Positions 15,044 to 20,836 of a stretch of 20,836 bases of DNA are shown here, piece after piece. The stretch spans positions 1 to 20,836 of the forward strand of contig OMQY01000105.1 of the NCBI GenBank assembly GCA_900313405.1, in the 5' to 3' direction. The notes below the pieces were generated by a model, which worked only from the letters and a program-made list of their open reading frames with translations, did no database searches and had not been told where the DNA came from. A program made the translations under genes and the position numbers. The number at the start of each line of letters is the position of its first letter. Within the stretch, counting starts at the first letter, position 1. The DNA is from an uncultured Eubacteriales bacterium (lineage in GTDB: Bacteria > Bacillota_A > Clostridia > Saccharofermentanales > Saccharofermentanaceae).

Positions 15044-15067
15044 AGTTTTTCTCCGTGTTTTGACGGG

Positions 15068-15076
15068 ATTATATCA
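15068..15076 (-). promoter_or_regulatory. Extended -10 promoter of the ThrE-type exporter
   Basis: On the minus strand the sequence reads TGATATAAT (TG-n-TATAAT), about 25 bases before the start codon at 15043. No good -35 is seen. Confidence 0.5.
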
Positions 15077-15099
15077 CCAGTGTGCCTTAAACAAAAGAA

Positions 15100-15118
15100 A
15101 CATGTTACTCACACATGT
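15100..15118. repeat. Paired palindromic hexamers ACATGT-N7-ACATGT
   Basis: Two copies of the self-complementary hexamer ACATGT (15100-15105, 15113-15118) lie just upstream of the plus-strand -10 box at 15121. The pair forms both a direct and an inverted repeat and could be an operator for the cation transporter gene. Confidence 0.4.
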
Positions 15119-15126
15119 GCTATAAT
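15118..15126 (+). promoter_or_regulatory. Extended -10 promoter of the cation transporter
   Basis: TGCTATAAT (TG-n-TATAAT) lies 34 bases before ATG 15161. The predicted leader is under 30 bases, too short to hold a metal riboswitch. Confidence 0.55.
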
Positions 15127-15160
15127 TGCTGTTAATCCGGACTAAAGAGGGGATAGGTCG

Positions 15161-16336
15161 ATGTTCGAGAATCTGTTGATAAAGCTTTTCGTTAAAGACA
15201 GAGATAATGTAACTAATCCCGAAGTGCGTCAGCGTTACGGCGTGCTTGCCGGTATCGTGGGCATATGCTGCAATATCATGTTGTCGGCAGTCAAGCTGAT
15301 CGTCGGTCTCATATCGCATTCCGTATCTATTGCCGGTGATGCCGTTAATAACCTGTCCGATTCTGTCTCGTCGGTGATCACGCTGGTGAGCTTCAGGCTG
15401 TCGGGCAAGCGTGCCGACAGGGAGCACCCGTACGGGCACGGCAGGATCGAATATGTGTCAGGCTTCATAGTAGCTGCGGCAGTAATAGCAGTGGCACTCG
15501 AACTCCTGAAGACTTCCGTTAACAGTATCATCCACGGTTCTTCGCTCGATGTCAGTATATATACGATAATCATCCTCGTATGTACTATCGCCGTTAAGAT
15601 GTGGATGTCGCACTTCTATATCAAGGTCAGCCGTAAGATAGATTCCGCCGCCATGATGGCTACCGCCAAGGACAGCATGGCCGACTGTATGACGACCGGG
15701 GTGGCACTTATATCCGTTATCGTTAAGCTCACCGCCGACATCAATATCGACGGTTACGCGGGTGCAGCCGTAGCGCTTCTTGTTATCTGGTCGGGTATCA
15801 CATCAGCGAGAGAGACGATCGAGCTGATATTGGGCGAAGCTCCTTCCGAGGAAACGGTCGGGAAGATCACGGACATGGCGTTATCCCACCCTGAGATAAA
15901 GAAAGTCCATGATCTTCGCATACATGATTACGGCCCCGGGCGGACATTCGCATCGCTGCATGTCGAGATGCCCTATGAGATAGGATTCATCAATGCACAC
16001 GAAGTCGTGGATCTTCTTGAACAGGAAATAATGGACGCGGGGATAGTAGGCGAGATCACCATCCATATGGATCCGATAATCAACGATGACGATGAGATCA
16101 ATTACCTTAAGGAACAGACGATCATCATGGCGTCGAAGATCGATCCCGAGATCACTGTTCACGATTTCCGACTGATACGCGGACAGAATGAGAACAGGAT
16201 CATCTTTGAACTTACGGTTCCCTACGATCTTCCTATCGACGACAGCGAGATAGTCGATCGTCTGACAACTGACATTCATTCCCTTCGCGGCAAAGACGGC
16301 GGCGACAGTATAAGGATCATTGTCGACCGCGGATGA
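15161..16336 (+). CDS. Cation diffusion facilitator, manganese-type metal site
   Basis: A 391-residue CDF transporter that exports divalent metal in exchange for protons. The second helix region contains SHSVSIAGDAVNNLSD, giving N63-x3-D67. The loop after TM2 has DREHPYGHGRIEY. The fifth helix has AKDSMADCMTTG, giving D171-x3-D175. Zinc-type CDFs use His or Asp in the first position of each pair; the Asn-Asp/Asp-Asp pattern is the one associated with manganese exporters such as MntE. This is inference from motif comparison. After six helices comes the usual cytoplasmic domain with a conserved HMD near residue 305. A further segment of about 80 residues follows, longer than in minimal CDFs, that looks like a second ferredoxin-like fold. 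A weak hairpin lies after the gene. Its only close neighbour is the divergent ThrE-type exporter. Confidence 0.9.
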   Translation: MFENLLIKLFVKDRDNVTNPEVRQRYGVLAGIVGICCNIMLSAVKLIVGLISHSVSIAGDAVNNLSDSVSSVITLVSFRLSGKRADREHPYGHGRIEYVSGFIVAAAVIAVALELLKTSVNSIIHGSSLDVSIYTIIILVCTIAVKMWMSHFYIKVSRKIDSAAMMATAKDSMADCMTTGVALISVIVKLTADINIDGYAGAAVALLVIWSGITSARETIELILGEAPSEETVGKITDMALSHPEIKKVHDLRIHDYGPGRTFASLHVEMPYEIGFINAHEVVDLLEQEIMDAGIVGEITIHMDPIINDDDEINYLKEQTIIMASKIDPEITVHDFRLIRGQNENRIIFELTVPYDLPIDDSEIVDRLTTDIHSLRGKDGGDSIRIIVDRG

Positions 16337-16345
16337 TATTTAACA

Positions 16346-16372
16346 AAGAATCTGTCAAAAAAGACAGGTTTT
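16346..16372 (+). terminator. Weak hairpin terminator after the cation transporter
   Basis: CTGTC (16352-16356) and GACAG (16363-16367) pair around an A6 loop. Weaker A-T and G-T pairs extend the stem into AAGAA and GTTTT, and TTTTC follows. The stem is short, so termination may be partial. Confidence 0.4.
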
Positions 16373-16438
16373 CGATATTAACCTCCCATCGAAAAATGTA
16401 TTATCCGCCCTGTAATCGATCAGCAGGAGGAAAGCACC

Positions 16439-17473
16439 ATGAGAACAATGGAAGGTTATACAAAGGGGATCAACCTCGGAGGATGGCTGTCGCAGTTCGA
16501 TAAGTACGACAGGAATCACTTTGATACATTTATCACAGAGGAAGATATCCGGATCATAGCATCATGGGGACTTGATCACGTAAGAGTTCCGATCGACTAC
16601 TTTGTTCTCGAGAACGAGGACGGCTCCGCCAAGACAGACGGGTACGAGTACCTCGACAAGTGTGTAACCTGGTGCAGGGATAACGGTCTTCACATGATCA
16701 TCGATCTTCATAAGACATACGGTTATTCCTTTGATCCTCTCGATAAGGATGATAAGGAAGCTTTCTTCAGTAACAATGCTGATCAGCAGCGTTTCTACGA
16801 CCTGTGGAGAACGATCGCACGCCGCTACGCTTCCGATTCCGATATAGTTGCCTATGAACTCCTCAATGAGATCGTTATGCCGAGTGTTGCCGAATCATGG
16901 AACGCTATCGCTCTTAAGGCTGTCTCCGTGATCAGGGAAGAAGCTCCCGATACATGGGTTATCTTCGGCGGAGTCTGCTATAACGCCGTATCGAGCGTTC
17001 CGGGTCTCGCAAAGACCGATGATCCCAAGGTTGCATATACATTCCACTGCTACGAGCCCATGATCTTCACCCACCAGGGCGCATACTGGGTAGGCGGAAT
17101 GCCTACAGACTTCAGAGTAAACTACCCCGTTCCGATGGACGTCCTTGATAAGATGCTCAAAGAATTGCCTCCCGAGTTAGCGGGCGCCATCGACAGAGAT
17201 GCTCTCGCGGTACACGGCCCCGAATTCTTCTCGAAGATATTCGAGGAGGCCGTCGCCACCGCCGAGGCACGCAATATTCCGCTCTACTGCGGTGAGTACG
17301 GTGTTATCGAGCTTGCTTCTGCTGATGACACGATCTCATGGCTTAAGAATATCAATGCAGCATTATCCAAAGCCGGAATCGGCCGTGCATACTGGAACTA
17401 CAAGGAAAAAGACTTCGGTCTGTACGGTGACCGTCTTGCTGACCGTATGGATGAGGTCAAGGCGCTTCTGTAA
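16439..17473 (+). CDS. Glycoside hydrolase family 5 protein, cytoplasmic
   Basis: A 344-residue single-domain GH5 enzyme of the endoglucanase/exo-beta-glucanase type. The N-terminal GINLGGWL (10-17) is the hallmark start of the barrel, followed by VRVPIDY (49-54 region) and IIDLHKT (87-93). The acid/base Glu is Glu144 in YELLNE and the nucleophile Glu286 in YCGEYG. FHCYEP at 202-207 supplies His and Tyr of the active site, and Trp399-type aromatic positions are represented by YWNYKEKDFG near the end. There is no signal peptide and no binding module, so it probably acts inside the cell on imported beta-linked oligosaccharides; exact linkage is not deducible. AGGAGG at 16425-16430 stands 8 bases before the ATG. 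A weak TATTAT at 16399-16404 may be its -10. It converges on the patatin gene with an 11-base gap. Confidence 0.92.
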   Translation: MRTMEGYTKGINLGGWLSQFDKYDRNHFDTFITEEDIRIIASWGLDHVRVPIDYFVLENEDGSAKTDGYEYLDKCVTWCRDNGLHMIIDLHKTYGYSFDPLDKDDKEAFFSNNADQQRFYDLWRTIARRYASDSDIVAYELLNEIVMPSVAESWNAIALKAVSVIREEAPDTWVIFGGVCYNAVSSVPGLAKTDDPKVAYTFHCYEPMIFTHQGAYWVGGMPTDFRVNYPVPMDVLDKMLKELPPELAGAIDRDALAVHGPEFFSKIFEEAVATAEARNIPLYCGEYGVIELASADDTISWLKNINAALSKAGIGRAYWNYKEKDFGLYGDRLADRMDEVKALL

Positions 17474-17484
17474 GCGGCCGGAGA

Positions 17485-18345
17485 TCAGGCGCGCGGACTA
17501 AGCCCCATGAATTCGCGAACACCTGCAAGGGCACTTACACCTGCATCACGTCCGAGAGTGTAGACACGGCGCATCTGATCGGGATCATGCTCCAGCGGGC
17601 TGATATTCAATGCCTCAGGGGGCCTGATAACAAATGCGGCGCCCTCTGCTTCACGCTCTGCTATGTAGCTGATCTCTGAGTTATACATCAGGTAGCGCTT
17701 CCCGGTCGCTTCGATGAATGCAGGATACTTACGGTACTTAGCCCTGATCGCAGGCATTATCTTGTAGGGCTTCTTAACATAGCCGAGGGGCTGGGTCAGT
17801 ATGACGACATTACGCTCGTAGCCCTGTCTTTCCATGAATTCCAGCGGTATCGAATCCGTGAGGCCGCCGTCAAGATATTTACGGCCGTCGATCTCGACGA
17901 TCCTGGATGCCAGCGGCATGGAGGCGGAGGCTCTGATCCATTCGCAGTCCTTACGGTCGCCGGTCGTAAGCGGAGCGTAATAGGGCTTCCCTGTCTCGAG
18001 GTCAGAACATACGGCGTAGAAGTCCATCGGATTATTCTCAAAGGCGTCAGTATCGAAGAGGTCGAGTTCCTCCGGGATCTTATGGTAGCAGAAGTCGGCG
18101 CCGTAGAGGTCTCCGGTAAGTAAGAGGGAGCGGTAGCTCCTGTAACGCCACTCCTTAACGAATCTCGTGTTATAACGGATGGCTCTTCCGGGCTGACGGG
18201 ATCTGTAGTTGCATCCTATGGCGGCACCGGCCGATACGCCGACGGCACCTGAGAATTCTATATTGTTTTCCATGAAGACGTCTATGACGCCGGCTGTAAA
18301 CAGTCCGCGCATCGCGCCGCCTTCCATGACAAGTCCGTATTTCAT
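17485..18345 (-). CDS. Patatin-like phospholipase (RssA type)
   Basis: A 286-residue cytoplasmic lipid acyl hydrolase. The oxyanion-hole glycine motif EGGAMRG is at 8-14, the nucleophile Ser38 sits in GVSAG (36-40), and the catalytic Asp159 in DGG (159-161), the Ser-Asp dyad of patatins. Bacterial members of this short class hydrolyse phospholipid or other acyl esters; the substrate is unknown here. The protein lacks a signal peptide. GGGAG lies 8 bases before the ATG, and a minus-strand TATAAT at 18378-18383 is a candidate -10. It is divergent from the ABC transporter and convergent with the GH5 gene, so it is likely transcribed alone. Family call is firm. Confidence 0.92.
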   Translation of the reverse strand: MKYGLVMEGGAMRGLFTAGVIDVFMENNIEFSGAVGVSAGAAIGCNYRSRQPGRAIRYNTRFVKEWRYRSYRSLLLTGDLYGADFCYHKIPEELDLFDTDAFENNPMDFYAVCSDLETGKPYYAPLTTGDRKDCEWIRASASMPLASRIVEIDGRKYLDGGLTDSIPLEFMERQGYERNVVILTQPLGYVKKPYKIMPAIRAKYRKYPAFIEATGKRYLMYNSEISYIAEREAEGAAFVIRPPEALNISPLEHDPDQMRRVYTLGRDAGVSALAGVREFMGLSPRA

Positions 18346-18377
18346 CTTAAGATCTCCCGAATAGTTGTTGCCGATTG

Positions 18378-18383
18378 ATTATA
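18378..18383 (-). promoter_or_regulatory. Putative -10 box of the patatin gene
   Basis: TATAAT on the minus strand, 33 bases before the patatin start codon. No clear -35 is visible at the usual distance. Confidence 0.4.
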
Positions 18384-18458
18384 TAGTAAACGTTGTCATT
18401 AATGGCATTCTTTAACAAATCTTAATAATTGCTTAGTGATTTTTAAGAGCTTGTCCAA

Positions 18459-18464
18459 TATAAT
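18459..18464 (+). promoter_or_regulatory. Putative -10 box of the ABC transporter gene
   Basis: TATAAT on the plus strand, 68 bases before the ABC transporter ATG. It predicts a leader of about 60 bases. The rest of the 186-base divergent gap is AT-rich and contains no further recognisable element apart from the patatin -10 and a short leader frame. Confidence 0.4.
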
Positions 18465-18509
18465 ACGTGAGGTTAAGTTTGAGTGCTCTAAGTGGGGATA
18501 AGGGTACGA

Positions 18510-18530
18510 ATGAAAGGAATGGAGACATAA
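18510..18530 (+). CDS. Possible six-residue leader peptide MKGMET
   Basis: ATG at 18510 opens a six-codon frame that stops at 18530, one base before the ATG of the ABC transporter and in a different frame. AAGG lies 6 bases upstream. If translated, it would deliver terminating ribosomes directly to the transporter start. Such a short frame can arise by chance. Confidence 0.25.
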   Translation: MKGMET

Positions 18531-18531
18531 A

Positions 18532-20836
18532 ATGCTTCAGATCAAGAACATCGTAAAGCAGTACAAGACGGGCGATCTCGTTCAGAACGCCCTCAACGGT
18601 GTATCTGTAAACCTTCGTGACAATGAGTTTGTTGCCGTATTAGGTCCTTCCGGATCCGGTAAGACAACATTCCTTAATATCATCGGAGGTCTCGACAGAT
18701 ACGACAGCGGTAACCTCATAATCAACGGGGTTCCGACAGACAAGTATAAGGACAAGAACTGGGATTCTTATCGTAACCATACGGTCGGATTCGTTTTCCA
18801 GAACTACTATCTGATCCCGCACCAGTCGGTATTGGCCAATGTAGAGCTGGCACTTACGATCTCCGGCGTATCCAAGAAGGAGAGACGTAACAGAGCCAAG
18901 GAAGCTCTCACCAAGGTAGGACTTGCCGAGCATATGCATAAGCGTCCGAACCAGATGTCCGGCGGTCAGATGCAGAGAGTTGCCATCGCCAGAGCTCTCA
19001 TCAACAATCCGGACATCCTCCTTGCAGATGAGCCTACAGGCGCTCTTGATACAAAGACGAGCGTCCAGGTCATGGATCTTCTTAAGGAAGTTGCCAAGGA
19101 TCGTCTGGTAGTTATGGTCACACATAACCCTGAGCTCGCCGTTCAGTATGCGACCAGGATAATCAAGCTCCAGGACGGTGAGATCATCGGTGACTCCAAT
19201 CCTTACGAGCCCGATCCGCAGACAGTTGCTGCCGAGGCCGAGGCTGCCGGCAAGGTCAAGGATAAGAATCAGAGCAAGTCCAAGATGGGCTTCCTGACGT
19301 CCCTGTCACTGTCGTTTAACAATCTGAGAACAAAGAAGGGAAGAACGATACTGACATCATTTGCCGGTTCCATCGGTATCATCGGTATCGCTCTGATCCT
19401 TGCCATCTCTACGGGTGTTAACAACTATATCGAATATATCCAGAAGGATACGATGGCTTCTTATCCTATTTCCATCGATGCGTACGGCATGGATCTCTCA
19501 TCGATGTTCACGATAGGACGTGAGGAAGAGCCGGTCGATGAAGATCGTGATCCCGACAAGGTATATTCCAGAGGCGGATGGCTCAGCATGATGTCCCAGA
19601 TGAATTCCTCTATTTCCGAGAATAACCTTGAGGCTTTCAAGAAGTATATCGATAACGAGGATTCCGAGATCAACAAGTATATCGGTGAGAACGGCGTTGT
19701 CTATGAGTATTCGCCTGTTTTCGATATATATGCTTATGATCCTGAGGGTGTATTCATTAATACAGACGGTTCATTTACCGGTGCTATGAATGCTACGATG
19801 CAATCCGATACTACTACATATACGATGAATATGGGCGGAGCTTCTTTTGCTGAGCTTAGTCCCGGAAGAGGCGGAGAAGGCATCAATCAGATGGTCTTTG
19901 ACAACTACGATCTTGTTTACGGTCACTGGCCCGAAGAATTCAATGATGTAGTTGTCGTTCTTGATTCCAGGGGTGAGATGTCCATCATCGATCTCTATAC
20001 TCTCGGTTATCTGCCCGAGAGCGGCTATCTTGAACTTGCCAATTCGCTGAAACTTCTAGAGGTCGGCGAGGAGATCGATATCGAGGAGCACACATTTACA
20101 TATGAAGAGATGATGGATCAGACATTCTATCTGCTCCCTCAGGCTGAACTCTACACAGAGAATGAGGACGGAACTTTTGACTCCCTTGACGGCAACAGAG
20201 CAGCACTCTCGGGAATGGTCGGAGATATGCTCGAGCTCAATGTGTGCGGTATCATCCGTCAGAATGAGGATGCCGACTACACCATCAACGGTGACCTCGC
20301 TTACACAAGAGAGCTCACAAAGTATATTGCTTCCAGAACGGATGAGTCCCCTGTTGTTACGGCTCAGAGAGAGAATCCGGATGTCAATGTATTGACGGGT
20401 ATTACTTTCTCCGCTGCTGATGAGGCACAGAAGGCAGAAGATACGAAGACATTCGTCGAGTCCATGTCGAATGAGGAGAAGGCCAATTTCATGGTCCAGA
20501 TCATGTCCCAGTACGGTGAAGAGATGACGGCATATCTGTCGGAAATGACCGAGGATGAACTCGCTGCTTCTCTTGATACAACGATCTCTCAGTTGGGCGA
20601 CCAGGAGCTCGCCGCCATCTATGATGTCTATATCTCTAACGGTACATATGATCAGAATATGTATACGTTCGGTGTTGTCGATTTTGATAAGCCGACAGGT
20701 ATCGATATCTATGCTGACAGCTTCGAGGATAAGGACCACATCGTTGACTGCATCGACGACTACAACGAGTCCGTACCTGAAGAGGATCAGATCGTTTACA
20801 CAGACTATGTCGGACTCATCATGTCCTCCGTAACAA
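18532..20836 (+). CDS. MacB-type ABC transporter, fused ATPase and permease, partial at window end
   Basis: The frame is open from ATG 18532 to the end of the window (768 codons visible) and continues beyond. Residues 1-225 form a LolD/MacB-class ATPase: Walker A GPSGSGKTT at 38-46, signature MSGGQ at 142-146 followed by MQRVAIARAL, Walker B LLADEP with Asp166/Glu167, and the H-loop His198. A charged linker (about 226-262) leads to a first membrane helix at about 273-298 (ILTSFAGSIGIIGIALILAIS). A long extracytoplasmic domain rich in acidic residues and tyrosine follows. The MacB layout normally ends with three more helices, expected past the window. Such mechanotransmission pumps move peptides, lipoproteins or toxic compounds; the substrate is unknown. 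The in-frame stop at 18511-18513 rules out an earlier start, and GGAG lies 7 bases before the ATG. Neighbour patatin is divergent. Confidence 0.92.
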   Translation, partial: MLQIKNIVKQYKTGDLVQNALNGVSVNLRDNEFVAVLGPSGSGKTTFLNIIGGLDRYDSGNLIINGVPTDKYKDKNWDSYRNHTVGFVFQNYYLIPHQSVLANVELALTISGVSKKERRNRAKEALTKVGLAEHMHKRPNQMSGGQMQRVAIARALINNPDILLADEPTGALDTKTSVQVMDLLKEVAKDRLVVMVTHNPELAVQYATRIIKLQDGEIIGDSNPYEPDPQTVAAEAEAAGKVKDKNQSKSKMGFLTSLSLSFNNLRTKKGRTILTSFAGSIGIIGIALILAISTGVNNYIEYIQKDTMASYPISIDAYGMDLSSMFTIGREEEPVDEDRDPDKVYSRGGWLSMMSQMNSSISENNLEAFKKYIDNEDSEINKYIGENGVVYEYSPVFDIYAYDPEGVFINTDGSFTGAMNATMQSDTTTYTMNMGGASFAELSPGRGGEGINQMVFDNYDLVYGHWPEEFNDVVVVLDSRGEMSIIDLYTLGYLPESGYLELANSLKLLEVGEEIDIEEHTFTYEEMMDQTFYLLPQAELYTENEDGTFDSLDGNRAALSGMVGDMLELNVCGIIRQNEDADYTINGDLAYTRELTKYIASRTDESPVVTAQRENPDVNVLTGITFSAADEAQKAEDTKTFVESMSNEEKANFMVQIMSQYGEEMTAYLSEMTEDELAASLDTTISQLGDQELAAIYDVYISNGTYDQNMYTFGVVDFDKPTGIDIYADSFEDKDHIVDCIDDYNESVPEEDQIVYTDYVGLIMSSVT

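Noticed and set aside
15081..15090. TGTGCCTTAA as a half-site for an MntR-like repressor
   Set aside because: Only one half-site resembles the consensus I remember and no matching arm is present, so support is too thin.
15127..15160. Metal-responsive riboswitch before the cation transporter
   Set aside because: The predicted leader is under 30 bases and has no room for an aptamer.
16399..16404. TATTAT as the GH5 promoter
   Set aside because: It is only a weak -10 without TG extension or -35, so it is mentioned in the gene entry but not listed as a feature.

Overview
The window reads as chromosomal DNA from an anaerobic Gram-positive bacterium of the Clostridia (Lachnospiraceae- or Oscillospiraceae-like, gut or rumen type). 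This is inferred from strong AGGAGG-type ribosome binding sites, TATAAT -10 elements that often carry an extended TG, two sets of SpoIIA/Rsb-type partner-switching genes, a LanM-like enzyme, iron-sulfur enzymes typical of anaerobes and a cytoplasmic family 5 glycosidase. Base composition looks even, and I see no insertion sequence, tRNA, rRNA, CRISPR array or phage gene. Coding density is very high. The largest non-coding gap is 186 bases (18346-18531), so no gene-free stretch exceeds 300 bases.

Region 1 (17-2700) holds a shortened LanM-type lanthipeptide synthetase-like protein, whose cyclase half has lost the zinc site, and a flavodoxin-fold oxidoreductase with a four-cysteine iron-sulfur motif. 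Region 2 (2728-7283) is an apparent operon, partner-switching module A: a STAS anti-anti-sigma-like protein, an RsbW/SpoIIAB-like kinase fused in one frame to a multi-pass membrane acyltransferase, a Cache-HAMP-PP2C (SpoIIE/RsbU-type) phosphatase, and a second, stand-alone membrane acyltransferase. Region 3 (7258-9470, minus strand) is a two-gene unit: a PreA-like dihydropyrimidine dehydrogenase with an extra N-terminal iron-sulfur domain, and a Pr6Pr-like membrane protein starting 2 bases after it.

Region 4 (9520-13670) is module B: a multi-TM PP2C phosphatase, a degenerate GHKL-like protein, a minus-strand (p)ppGpp synthetase-type gene, then a stand-alone kinase and a second STAS protein, closed by a perfect bidirectional terminator at 13636-13671. 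Modules A and B are clear paralogues with inverted STAS/kinase order. No sigma factor is encoded in the window, so what the switches control is open; the kinase-acyltransferase fusion suggests that at least one acts on a membrane acylation function.

Region 5 (13700-20836) holds a ThrE-type threonine/serine exporter (minus), a cation diffusion facilitator with a manganese-type metal-site pattern, a GH5 glycosidase without signal peptide, a patatin-like phospholipase (minus), and the start of a MacB-type ABC transporter fused ATPase-permease that runs off the end. Three of the four divergent intergenic regions contain inverted repeats that could be operators.
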